Shown piece by piece: positions 44,397 to 56,152 of a stretch of DNA of 64,000 bases. The notes under the pieces are model-generated. The model did not search any database. It had not been told where the DNA came from and saw only the letters and a list, made by a program, of their open reading frames with translations. The DNA is from Limonium bicolor. Its lineage: Eukaryota > Streptophyta > Magnoliopsida > Caryophyllales > Plumbaginaceae. The position numbers and the translations under genes are program-made. Every line of letters begins with the position of its first letter. Positions within the stretch are counted from its first letter, which is position 1. The stretch is taken from the NCBI GenBank assembly GCA_023374045.1, contig CM041782.1:255215810-255279809 (forward strand), given 5' to 3'.

Positions 44397-47155
44397 TGTG
44401 ACACGGGATGAAATACCCCTAACTACTAGAACATGATTAAATGATCTAATAATGGTTTAATAAGATTAAAAATCATCTTAGAACCATTGAGGAACAATCT
44501 AAAAGCTTATAAAGCAAAAACATACCATAAAATCACTTAAAGCCTCAATTGTGCTTTACGTTTCCCATAAGATTGTATAACCTCAACTAGGATCCAAAGT
44601 GGATTCCAAAGCCTTATAATTAGGGTATGAACATAATAAAACAATTACCAAAGCAAACCAAGCTCTAGAATGAGCTTTAACACAAAAAAGAGCACTAAAA
44701 CTTCTTAAGACACATTTTTGTCAAAGTGTTCAAAACATGACTTTGGATGAAATACCCCAAACTTAAATATAGTGATTAAAATAATCCTAATACGTATTTA
44801 AGGGCCTAATGGTGCCTAAGTATATTGGTTAGGAAAAATAAATCCAAAAGAATTAAAGAAACGCTTAAAAAGCAAAAAACGCTAAATAAGCGTTAAAATA
44901 ACCATAGGAGGTATGAGACCCCGGTTAGCGTATTATAAGGATTCTAAAGGCTTAATTAAGTCTAAATAATATATTGGAACAATTCCCGAAGAAATCGGAT
45001 CCTTAAAACGGATTAAAAACACAACGAACCTTAAAGCGCGTTTTTCGAGGAAACCGGGAAAACACGTCTTTAAGCGGGTCAAATAGACTCGTACTAATTT
45101 TGGTCAACCAAATAGTCATTAATAAACATTAGTTAAGGTCTAGAGCCAATAAAACCGATAAAACGAGGAAATAGTAAAAACCGTCAAAAACGGGAAGTTG
45201 TGGGGTAAAAGCATAAATAAACCAAACTAGTGTGTCCACTATTGTAAATAAAATTTTTAAAACCCCAAAGGGCTGTGTATCAGCCGATCCCCCTTCCCTC
45301 TCACACACAAGAAATAAATAAAGAAAGAAAGAAGAAAAGAAAGAAGAAAGAAAAAGAATACAAAAAGTAAAAAGAACACTCTCTTTCCTCACTTTTTCTT
45401 CTCTCTCTGCCATTTCTTTCTTCCCCACCGTACTCCCTCTCTTTCTCCTTCCTTCTTGCAGCGATTTGGAGCTTCCCCTCAACAACAATGGAAACTCTCT
45501 CTTCTTCTCCATGCTCTACCCTCCTGTGAGCTTCAAATGCAAAAATAATTACATATTTGTAATCCCCTCATCATCCTCTACACTTCCCTCTTTTCAAAAT
45601 CCAAAAATGAGGAAGTTCATTTTCGTGGGTATACTCCATTGGTGAAGAAAATAGCATCAATGTGTAGCTTGGAGTCCCCTCTCTCCATTAAGGTAAAAAT
45701 CTCCATGAGAACCTTAAGTTTTCTTCATCTCCTTTGGTAGCCGATTTTTTCCATTGTAACACTCCATTTTCTCTCTCTCTTTTGAGCACAATATCAACCT
45801 TGCAATGGTGGTGGATTCACCTTCTTGAACCAAGGGCTAAAACCCCTCCTAAAAGCTTCAAAAGGTAAACCCTAGAAATTTGTTTAAAACACTCAATGAG
45901 TTAGTATAAATCTAACGGTTAGTATATTAATTATACTTGTTTTGTATGCTTTGGGTGATGGGAATGGAGTTTGGCAACTCCATTCCCCACAAAACCAATT
46001 TGTGTGAGAAAGAGAGGAAGAGGAGAATTGAAAAAGGAATTGAAGGAAATAAGAGCTTTAAGGTAAGAGCTCTCTCTCAATGCTATATTTCCATGCATTA
46101 GAGTAATGAGAATGGGTAAACAAATAAAAGAACCTAAACTATTGTACTAGTATTGTAGTTGTGGAAGTTTAAGTATTTGTGGGCTAAGTATTTGAATTGT
46201 AGGCCTTGGAGCCAAATGTAATGTGTATGTGTATTAGTATTGTTGTTGATGGAAATATTGATGTATTGGTAATGTATTGATTGCTGGTAGGACCATTGTA
46301 TGGGTGTGGCTAGATTAGGAATGAATTTGATGACAAAGTGTGTGTGTGGAGAAGTAAGAAAAGTAGGTGAACTATGGCGAAATTTTGGTAGGAATTATGT
46401 ATTTAAGAATGACTTGGTGAATGGGAGAACCAAGGTGTACATTGGATTGAGTAGGTATGTTTAGTAATGATGAAGTAGTAGTAGTAGTATGAGAAATAAG
46501 AAGTGTAAAATCTGTAGCAAAGTGTATTAAAATGCATTGGAGAAGTTAGGAAAAATTAGTGTGCAAGAATTGGTAAAAAGAGTGTTGAACATGGGTATAG
46601 GTAGTGTAGTTGATTTGAAATGCATTGGAATGGTAAGATGGCATTTGAACAAAGTGCAAAATGCAAAGAGGAGTGTAGGAATGCAGAAGTGTGCAAAGTA
46701 TGAAAATGGGAATGGAAATTTGTAGAAATTGAGCAAGAAGTTGAGTAGGCATTGAACCATGGATTTAAGGCGTTTTAGTGAGTGTTTAAGTGTGTTTAAA
46801 TATGTACAGAACATGTGTAAAGATTATGGAATGATTGGTGGTGGATTAAGGGTTGATTAGGGGTTCAAAAATCCACTAAGTAGTAGTTTTTAGCAGGGTC
46901 CGGGACTTAGGATACGCACCAAGTGCCGGACCGCATGTAAAATCAATTCAAGACTCAACACAGGGGGTGGTCGGGACCTTAGTCCAGGACCAAGTCGTGG
47001 ACCACAATGAAAATAAGGCCGAGAGTTGAATTTGTGTATGGTCCGGGACCTTGGGTCCAGACCAAGTTCCGGACCAGCCCGAAATTGTTACAGAATGTAA
47101 TTTGTTGGGTTTTAAACATGGGGAATTGATTGGTAATGGTTTTAGAAGTTGTTAA
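44397..47155 (+). mobile_element. Family B LTR, left part (copy 3), interrupted by C
   Basis: Starts TGTGACACGGGATG. It is continuous in logic with 56158-57866 once C and one GTTAA are removed, giving an LTR of about 4.47 kb. It is preceded by CCCAG, not by an obvious polypurine tract. Confidence 0.8.
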
Positions 47156-49364
47156 TGTTATAACCCGTACAATTTGTACCTTATATTATATCTGCTACAA
47201 CGTTGTTCTAAAGTTGGATTAAAAATCCCTTGCCATCAGTTGGGACGTCAGCGGCATTCTATTAATTGCCAAGGACGAGGAGGTCATTTGATTCGTTAAT
47301 TAAGGTATTTAATTATTTGGTTATAAGGAAAGGAATTCCTTAAATTCTTCTTTTCCTAATCATTGTTTTTCACGTCAGATAGATCGTGAGAGCGTCTCTT
47401 CATCGTGCCTTCAGAGCGACAGTTTTTGACTCCTTCCTCTCTTTCTCTCTCTTTTCATCTGCTGAGAGTTGTAATTCTGCTGCGTTTGGATTGGAGTTCT
47501 TCGTTGCTGGTTTTCCTTCTCCTCGCTATCAGGTTTGCGCTGCAGAATTCCGAATTTCGTCGTTGGGTTCCTCTCTCTCTCAGTTCTGATTTTAGGCTTT
47601 CGATTGTGGTTGAAACAGTGGCGTTGGTTCTGATTGGAGTTGCGAAGTTGCACAGGCTGTAGACTGTTTGGACTGTGGGATTCTAGACTTCCGAATCCAG
47701 GTTTGTGTTACAGTCTTTCGAGGTTTTGAGTTTGGGGGTTCCTTCTGCGTTTTCTGATTATGGATTTGTCATTGTGGAAATCAGTGCTCGTTGATCGGTG
47801 TCTGGTTGACGGTTTCGTTTCGTGTTGCTGTGAACTGCTCAGATCGTTGGATTGTGCTGATTATTGAGGTAGGTGGTTACTCGATTCAGTTTGGAAGTTC
47901 AGCCATGGGGTGTTGCAAGCGCGTTGTCTGATTTTGTGTGTGTTTCTATTAGCGTTTTGTTGTGATTTTGGATGGCTAAACCCCCATGGTTTCCTGTTTT
48001 AATGTCTGATTTGGTGTGTGTGCTTTTGGCAATTCGTGGTGTTGAATTGCGTTGTTTTTCTGCTCTGTTCGCCTTCTGGAATTTGCAGATTTCGCACTGT
48101 CCGAACTTCTGTCCGAGCTTTGAAGTTCGGACAGTGCATTCTTGCCTTACTGATTTTCAAGTTCGGGGTATGTCCGAACATCTGTCCGAACATGGATGTT
48201 CGGACACACCCTCAGGTTTTCCCTCTGATTTAAAGTTCGACCTGTGTCCGAACTTCGACGTCCGGACACAAGGTCGGACCTTCCGCGTGTTCGTCCGTAA
48301 AACTCGTCCGAACATCCGTCCGAACTTGGATGTTCGGACATTCTGAATTTCTCTTCTGATTTCAACTCGACTTGTGTCCGAACATTGATGTCCGGACACA
48401 AGTTCGGACATTTGGCTTTCTCTGGTTTCTGAGTCTCGACTTGTGTCCGAACTTCGATGTTAGGACACAAGTTCGGACACCCCTCTGTTTTCAGCATAAC
48501 TTCTTCGTTTGAACTCCGATTTGAGTGCCGTCTGCGGCATTGGATTCCTTATGTTCTGTACTACTGATTTATGAGTGTTTGGCATATTTAAATGCAACTT
48601 TGCTTCTGTTTAAGCAACCCTTCTGTTTTGGGACATTGCACATTGTTTCTGAGCCGTGAATGGCTGGGTCGAGCTATTCCGTGGTATACCATGTAGACGT
48701 CACTCTGAGTGTGGGTCATTCCCTTTCTGTTCTGTGGGGTTGACGAACCCTTTGGCTCTTTCGAGTCATTTCTGCGTTGCCGAGAGACCTGGTATGGTCT
48801 ATGGGTCTCCGACCCTTCTGAGTGTGTGCATTGTGTTTTGTCCCCTTTCTGTTTAAGTGCTCCGACTATTTCTGATGTGGAATTCCTTGAGTTCCACTCT
48901 GTTTCTGTTCTGAAAGCTTCTGCATATTGAGAATTGTGGATAAATGTTTATCTTCTCCTTCTTCTGTTTTCAATTGTTTTGAGCGACCTTACTGATGACG
49001 GTCGCTGCTTACTGGGCATAGTTGTGTGCTCATTCCCCTACTTCTAACATTTTTGCAGATTGATCAGCGAGGATCATCCTAAGTTCTGGAGCCTTAGCAT
49101 TTAGCTTTTATATTTATTCAGTTGATACTTTGAGATGTTGTGGCCTTCGGGCCTTTTGCTTTTGACTTCCGTTTCTGACTCAGTTTCGTATATGGGATTT
49201 TGGTATTTGCTTCCGCTGTATTTGGATACGTTGGTTTACAATGTTTATGTGAACTTGGTTTTGGGCCTTTAATTCGTTTGAGTGTTTTAGAGCCTTGCGT
49301 TATTAGGTAGTAATACGCGGCGTGTGGCACCCTTAACTCTTAGGCCGGTTTTAGGGGTGTTACA
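47156..49364 (+). repeat. C 5' LTR
   Basis: 2209 bp, TGTTATAACCC to GGGGTGTTACA. It contains the GTCCGAAC/GTTCGGAC palindrome array (48095-48480). It matches the 3' LTR closely; many differences are short indels. Confidence 0.93.
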
Positions 49365-49369
49365 TTTAG

Positions 49370-49385
49370 TGGTATCAGAGCCAGG
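49370..49385 (+). other. C primer binding site (tRNA-Met type)
   Basis: TGGTATCAGAGCCAGG begins 5 bp after the LTR end. Confidence 0.9.
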
Positions 49386-49495
49386 TTTGGCTTTCTTTGG
49401 TGTCTGTGGGTGTGTTTGCTTGTGTGAGAGTCGGTTGTGACAGTGGTTGACAGTATGAGATAGTTCTGACAAGTTTTGGATTTGTATATCTCAGA

Positions 49496-52400
49496 ATGGC
49501 TCCTCGTAGGACACCAGTGACCCCTCAGGGAGATGCTGCGGATGTAGTGCAGCAGTTTGTGACGCAGTTGATGCAGACGATGGCTGCAGCTGCTGGGGGA
49601 GCTGGTGGAGGAGCTGGTGGTGCTGGCCCAGCAGGGGCGAATGCAGTGGGAGGCCGAGTCCGAGCACTCCAGGAGTTCATGAAGCTAAAGCCACCTTCTT
49701 TCGACGGCTGTGGCGACCCTCAGGAGGCGAGCCACTGGATTACTGAGGTCGAGGACCTGCTGAGAGTGATGGGGTCGGAGGACGACCAGAAGGTAGACTT
49801 CGCCACGTTCCTCTTCAAGGGGGAGGCGAAGGAGTGGTGGCGCATGGTGATGGGTAGACATCCCCAGCCTTGGACCTGGGATCAGTTCTGCTTGGAGTTC
49901 AACAAGCAGTTCTATCCGGATGTCTACAAGGACCAGAAGATCAATGAGTACAACCGGCTGCGTCAGGGAGAGATATGTCGTAGAGAGTACGTGAGGAAGT
50001 TCGTGACCCTGTCGAAGTATGCCCCAGAGCCAGATGAGCATAGGAAGGCTCGTAAGTTCGAGAGCGGTTTGAGGCCAGACATCAGGTCGGCGGTGACACC
50101 TCTTCGTCACCGGACCTTCAGAGATGTGGCGGATGTCGCCTTGCTGGTAGAGGCGGACATCAGGGGCAGACAGGCGGGCAAGGACCATAAAGGGAAGAGG
50201 CGTGCTGAGGAGCCTCAGAAGAAGGAGGCTGCTCCTCCTCAGAAGAAGCAGACCTATGGAGATCGCCGGGGAGCTTCTTCATCTTCGTCAGCTGGGGCGA
50301 AGTGTGGGGCTTGTGGTCGCTCCCATCCTGGTAGGGAGTGCTACAAGAAGACTGGTGCCTGCTTTAAGTGCGGGTCGATGGAGCACCGGATCGCTCAGTG
50401 CCCTCAGGCATCCAGTAGAGGCTCAGGAGAGAGAGGCACCGGCTCAGATTCAGGGGCGAGGTCCGATCAGAAGAAGCCTCAGACTCAGGCCCGGGTTTAT
50501 GCTATGGCTGGAGAGCGTGATCGTGCTGGTGATCGCGTCATCTCAGGTATTCTCCAGATCCATTCTCGAGATGTGTTTTGTCTGTTTGACTCTGGAGCTA
50601 CGCATTCTTTTGTCTGTTATGATTTACTGGGTGATCTTGGACTGACTGCTATGTCTAGTGAAGTAGACCTCTGTGTGAGTAGTCCGTTAGGTGGGGTTGC
50701 CCCTTGTGTGTTGGATTCTGTGTGTAAGGCTTGTCCCATAGTAGTTAGGGACAAGACCTTCTTTGCTGACCTCATCCCGATGCGGATGACCTGCTTTGAT
50801 GTGATTCTGGGCATGGATTGGCTAGCAGAGCACCATGCCCATATAGATTGCGCAGCGAGGAGAGTAGTATTCGATCTGCCAGACGGGACTCGTTTTGCCT
50901 TCTCTGGGAATGCAGTTCCATGTGCGCCGGTGATTGTGTCAGCGATGCAGGCAGCCAGTTTCTTGAGGAAGGGCTGCCAGGGCTTCTTATGTTATCTGCC
51001 AGAGGTGCGTGAGGGATCTAGCTTGGAGAGCATCCCGATCGTCAGAGAGTTCCCAGAGGTCTTCCAGGACGACGTGCCCGGACTTCCACCAGTACGAGAG
51101 GTGGAGTTCACCATCGATTTAGCGCCAGAGACTCAGCCCATCTCTAGGGCCCCTTACCGTATGAGCCCGGCGGAGTTGAAGGAGCTGAAGGTCCAGCTTC
51201 AGGAGCTGTTAGATAAGGGCTTCATACGCCCTAGTGTTTCGCCTTGGGGAGCGCCAGTGCTGTTTGTGAAGAAGAAGGATGGGACCTTCCGTTTGTGCAT
51301 CGATTACAGAGAGCTGAACAAGGTGACCATCAAGAATCGCTATCCCCTTCCGCGCATCGACGATTTGTTTGACCAGTTGGCGGGCGGGCGCCACAGTGTT
51401 CTCGAAGATAGATCTTCGTTCAGGCTACCATCAGTTGAGGATTAAGGCCGAGGATGTGCCTAAGTCCGCTTTTAGGACTCGTTATGGTCATTACGAGTTC
51501 CTAGTCATGCCGTTTGGTTTGACTAATGCTCATCAGTATTCATGGATATGATGAACCGGGTTTTCAAACCCTATCTGGATCAGTTTGTAGTGGTCTTCAT
51601 AGATGATATCTTGGTGTACTCCAGAGCGCAGAGGAGCATGAGGAGCATCTGAGGATTGTTTTGCAGACGTTGAAGGATCGTGAGCTTTATGCTAAGTTGA
51701 AGAAGTGTGACTTCTGGCTTGACGCGTGGTATTCTTGGGACATGTGGTCTCGAAGGACGGTATCTCAGTGGATCCTGAGAAGATTAGAGCTGTGATGGAG
51801 TGGGCGAGGCCCACGAATGTTGCTGAGATTCGCAGTTTCCTTGGGTTAGCTGGGTACTACAGGAAGTTCGTTGAGGGGTTCTCTAAGATTGTATCCCCGC
51901 TGACCCGTCTGTTGAGGAAGGAGATCAAGTATGAGTGGAGCGAGGCTTGCGAGCAGAGTTTCCAGGAGATTAAGAAGAGACTGACGACGCACCGATTCTG
52001 ACTTTGCCTTCTGGGACCGAGGGTTCGAGGTCTTCTGTGATGCGTCCCATAAGGGACTGGGATGTGTTTTGATGCAGCAGGGTAAGGTGGTGGCTTATGG
52101 CTCGGCAGCTTAAGCCCTATGAGAAGAACTACCCTACCCACGATCTGGAGTTGGCAGCTGTGGTGTTCGCGCTGAAGATTTGGAGGCATTATTTGTATGG
52201 AGCGTCGTGTAAGGTTTACACGGACCACAAGAGTCTCAAGTATTTGTTCACTCAGAAGGAGCTGAACTTGAGGCAGAGGAGGTGGTTGGAGCTACTTCAC
52301 GACTACGATTTAGAGATCCTCTACCACCCGGGTAGAGCGAATGTTGTTGCAGATGCCTTGAGCCGGAGAGGTGCTTCGGGTGTAGCTTGTGCTCTGACAG

Positions 52401-53920
52401 GAGTCCAGAGGTCCGCCTTAGAGCTGCAGCGTATGGGTGTTTGGGTAGTCAGACCAGCCAGTGCCAGTGTGATAGCAGCGCTTCAGGTTCAGTCTTCGTT
52501 GGTCAACAGGATCCGGGTTGGTCAGGAGGCAGATTCAGCTTTGTGTCGGATCAGAGAGGGGCTGTCTTCAGATCAGAGTTCAGACTTCAGTGTCTCCAGT
52601 GATGGGTGTCTGCGTTTCAGAGGCCGTGTATGTGTGCCAGACGATGCAGTGCTGCGCAGAGAGATCCTTCAGGAGGCTCATGGAGCGCCATACTCAGTTC
52701 ACCCAGGAGGGGTGAAGATGTATCGAGACCTTAGAGAGTCATTCTGGTGGTCTGGGATGAAGCGTGATATCTCAGAGTTTGTTTCGAAGTGCCAGACCTG
52801 TCAGCAGATTAAGGCTGAGCACCAGAGGCCAGCGGGTTTGCTTCAGCCCCTTCCCATTCCTGAGTGGAAGTGGGAGAGTGTGGGGATGGATTTCGTCATG
52901 GGTTTGCCCAGGACTCCTTCGGGTTGTGATGCTGGGTGATAGTTGATCGTCTGACGAAGTCTGCTCATTTTCTGCCGGTGAAGAAGACCTTCAGTTTGGA
53001 GCGCTTAGCTCGGTTGTATCTGGATGAGATAGTGAGACTTCACGGTGTGCCTACTACTATTGTGTCTGATCGTGACCCACGTTTTGTTTCGAGATTTTGG
53101 CGCAGTTTGCATAAGGCCTTGGGTACGAATTTAGCGTTCAGTTCAGCTTACCATCCTCAGTCGGACGGCCAGACAGAGAGGACTAATCAGGTTTTGGAGG
53201 ACATGCTTCGCGCTTGTGTCCTGGACTTTGGAGGTAGCTGGGAGCAGCATGTGACTCTGATTGAGTTCGCCTACAACAACAGCTTTCAGGCGAGCATTGG
53301 TATGGCTCCGTTTGAAGCGTTGTACGGTAGGAGGTGCAGGTCCCCCATCTGTTGGGATGACCTGAAGGAGAGGGCCTTGGTTGGACCCGAGCTGGTGCAG
53401 GGAGCAGTAGAGAAGATCAGGACGATTCGGGAGCGTTTGCTTGTTGCTCAGAGCAGACAGAAGTGCTATGCAGACCAGAGGCGTAGACCGCTTGAGTTCG
53501 ATGTTGGTGATCATGTCTATCTGCGAGTGTCGCCGGTCAGAGGCGTGGTCCGTTTGGGAAGCGTGGGAAGCTTAGCCCGAGGTTCGTTGGACCGTTTGAG
53601 ATCTTGGAGAGGATTGGCCCTGTGGCCTACCGGTTAGCATTGCCACCGCTTTGTCTGCTGTTCACGGTGTTTTCATGTCTCCATGTTGAGGAAGTATCTG
53701 CATGATCCGTCTCATGTGATCGACTACAGCCAGCTTCAGTTGAGAGAGGACTGCAGCTTCGAGGCGGTGCCTACTCATTTTAGCCAGGGATGTCCGTCGG
53801 CTTCGTAGTAAGACCCTACCTATGGTGAAGGTCCAGTGGTCAGATCAGTTAGAGAGTGAAGCTACGTGGGAGCTCGAAGATGAGCTGCGTGCCAAGTATC
53901 CCTCCCTGTTCGAGCAGTAA
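49496..53920 (+). pseudogene. C gag-pol polyprotein with multiple frame breaks
   Basis: ATG at 49496 opens a 649-codon frame: capsid region ([24 protein letters not shown]), two CCHC-like fingers ([13 protein letters not shown] near residue 270; [14 protein letters not shown] near 288), protease DSGAT near 365, and the start of reverse transcriptase ([10 protein letters not shown]). A frame change near 51400 follows; the remaining parts are spread over three frames: FIDDILV (51594), RNase H FCDAS (about 52033) and [15 protein letters not shown] (52326), integrase zinc-binding HHCC (52680-52805), catalytic D, D, E (about 52890, 53075, 53180) and chromodomain (about 53820-53910), stop TAA 53918. 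About ten breaks are seen, mostly one or two bases. The product would form virus-like particles, copy and integrate the element. It is non-functional as read. Confidence 0.92.
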
Positions 53921-53950
53921 GGTGAGTTAATCTCGAGGACGAGATTCTTT

Positions 53951-53964
53951 TAAGGGGGAGGTGA
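53951..53964 (+). other. C polypurine tract
   Basis: TAAGGGGGAGGTGA immediately before the 3' LTR start TGTTATAACCC. Confidence 0.9.
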
Positions 53965-56152
53965 TGTTATAACCCGTACAATTTGTACCTTATATTATAT
54001 CTGCTACAACGTTGTTCTAAAGTTGGATTAAAAATCCCTTGCCATCAGTTGGGACGTCAGCGACATTCTTTAATTGCCAAGGACGAGGAGGTCATTTGAT
54101 TCATTAATTAAGGTAATTAATTATTTGGTTATAAGGAAAGGAATTCCTTAAATTCTTCTTTTCCTAATCATTGTTTTCACGTCAGATAGATCGTGAGAGC
54201 GTCTCTTCATCGTGCCTTCAGAGCGACAGTTTTGGCTCCTTCCTTCCTTCTTCTCTCTCTCTTTTCATCTGCTGAGATTTGTAATTCTGCTGCTGCGTTT
54301 GGATTGGAGTTCTTCGTTGCTGGTTTTCCTTCTCCTCGCTATCAGGTTTGCGCTGCAGAATTCCGAATTTCGTCGTTGGTTTCTCTCTCTCAGTTCTGAT
54401 TTTAGGCTTTCGATTGTGGTTGAATCAGTGGCGTTGGTTCTGATTGGAGTTGCGAAGTTGCACAGGCTGTAGATTGTTGGACTGTGGGATTCTAGACTTC
54501 CGAATCCAGGTTTGTGTTACAGTCTTTCGAGGTTTTGAGTTTGGGGGTTCCTTTCGTTTCTGATTATGGATTTGTCATTGTGGAAATCAGTGCTCGTTGA
54601 TCGGTGTCTGGTTGGCGGTTTCGTTTCGTGTTGCTGTGAACTGCTCAGATCGTTGGATTGTGCTGATTATTGAGGTAGGTGGTTACTCGATTCAGTTTGG
54701 AAGTTCAGCCATGGGGTGTTGCAAGCGCGTTGTCTGATTTTGTGTGTTTTCTATTAGCGTTTTGTTGTGATTTTGGATGGCTAAACCCCCATGGTTTCCT
54801 GTTTTAATGTCTGATTTGTGTGTGTGTGCTTATTGGCAATTCGTGGTGTTGAATTGCGTTGTTTTTCTGCTCTGTTCGTCTTCTGGAATTTGCAGTTTTC
54901 GCACTGTCCGAACTTCTGTCCGAGCTTTGAAGTTCGGACAGTGCGTTCTTGCCTTACTGATTTTCAAGTTCGGGGTATGTCCGAACATCTGTCCGAACAT
55001 GGATGTTCGGACACACCCTCGTTTTCCCTCTGATTTAAAGTTCGACCTGTGTCCGAACTTCGACGTCCGGACACAAGGTCGGACCTTCCGCGTGTTCCCG
55101 TAAAACCGTCCGAACATCCGTCCGAACTTGGATGTTCGGACATTCTGAATTCCTCTATCTGATTTCAACTCGACTTGTGTCCGAACATTGATGTCCGGAC
55201 ACAAGTTCGGACATTTGGCTTTCTCTGGTTTCTGAGTCTCGACTTGTGTCCGAACTTCGACGTCCGGACACAAGTTCGGACACCCCTCTGTTTTCACATA
55301 ACTTCTTCGTTTGAACTCCGATTTGAGTGCCGTCTGGCATTGGATTCCTTATGTTCTGTACTACTGATTTATGAGTGTTTTGGCATATTTAAATGCAACT
55401 TTGCTTCTGTTTAAGCAACCCTTCTTTTGGGACATTGCACATTGTTTCTGAGCCGTGAATGGCTGGGTCGAGCTATTCCGTGGTATACCATGTAGACGTC
55501 ATTCTGAGTGTGGGTCATTCCCTTTCTGTTCTGTGGGGTTGACGAACCCTTTGGCTCTTTCGAGTCATTTCTGCGTTGCCGAGAGACCTGGTATGGTCTA
55601 TGGGTCTCCGACCCTTCTGAGTGTGTGCATTGTGTTTTGTCCCCTTTCTGTTTAAGTGCTCGACTATTTCTGATGGGAACCCTTGAGTTCCACTCTGTTT
55701 CTGTTCTGAAAGCTTCTGCTATTGAGAATTGTGGATAAATGTTTATCTTCTCCTTCTTCTGTTTTCAATTGTTTTGAGCGACCTTACTGATGACGGTCGC
55801 TGCTTACTGGGCATAGTTGTGTGCTCATTCCCCTACTTCTAACATTTTTGCAGATTGATCAGCGAGGATCATCCTAAGTTCTGGAGCTTAGCATTTAGCT
55901 TTTATATTTATTCAGTTGATACTTTGAGATGTTGTAGCCTTCGGGCCTTTGCTTTTGACTTCGTTTCTGACTCAGTTTCGTATTGGGATTTGGTATTTGT
56001 TCCGCTGTATTTGATACGTTGGTTTACAATGTTTATGTGAACTTGGTTTTGGGCCTTTAATTCGTTTGAGTGTTTTAGAGCCTTGCGTTATTAGGTAGTA
56101 ATACGCGGCATGTGGCACCCTTAACTCTTAGGCCGGTTTTAGGGGTGTTACA
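53965..56152 (+). repeat. C 3' LTR
   Basis: 2188 bp with the same ends as the 5' LTR, followed by GTTAA. It extends through the site where copies 1 and 2 are truncated (about 55492), so the intact sequence there is confirmed twice. Confidence 0.93.

Larger units (their letters stand above)
36860..48696 (+). repeat. Tandem unit, copy 3 (about 11,837 bp)
   Basis: Starts at an identical junction. At the point where copies 1 and 2 stop (ATGTAG at 48691-48696), copy 3 continues with ACGTCACTCTGAG into the full C retrotransposon. It is therefore the copy that keeps the original right flank, as copy 1 keeps the original left flank. Confidence 0.93.
47156..56152 (+). mobile_element. Ty3/gypsy chromovirus (Tekay/Del-like), near full length
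   Basis: 8997 bp. Two LTRs of about 2.2 kb (47156-49364 and 53965-56152), GTTAA duplications (47151-47155 and 56153-56157), tRNA-Met-type primer site (49370), one gag-pol reading region and a polypurine tract. Domain order is gag, zinc knuckles, protease, reverse transcriptase, RNase H, integrase, chromodomain, which defines chromoviruses. The long LTRs and the terminal VKVQWSDQLESEATWEL fit Tekay/Del. It sits in the B LTR; LTR A (325-345) shows the homologous empty site with a single GTTAA. Confidence 0.93.

Noticed and set aside
49685..50188. 167-codon minus-strand frame within the C gag region
   Set aside because: It is a shadow of the gag frame caused by codon composition; the plus strand carries all recognisable motifs.
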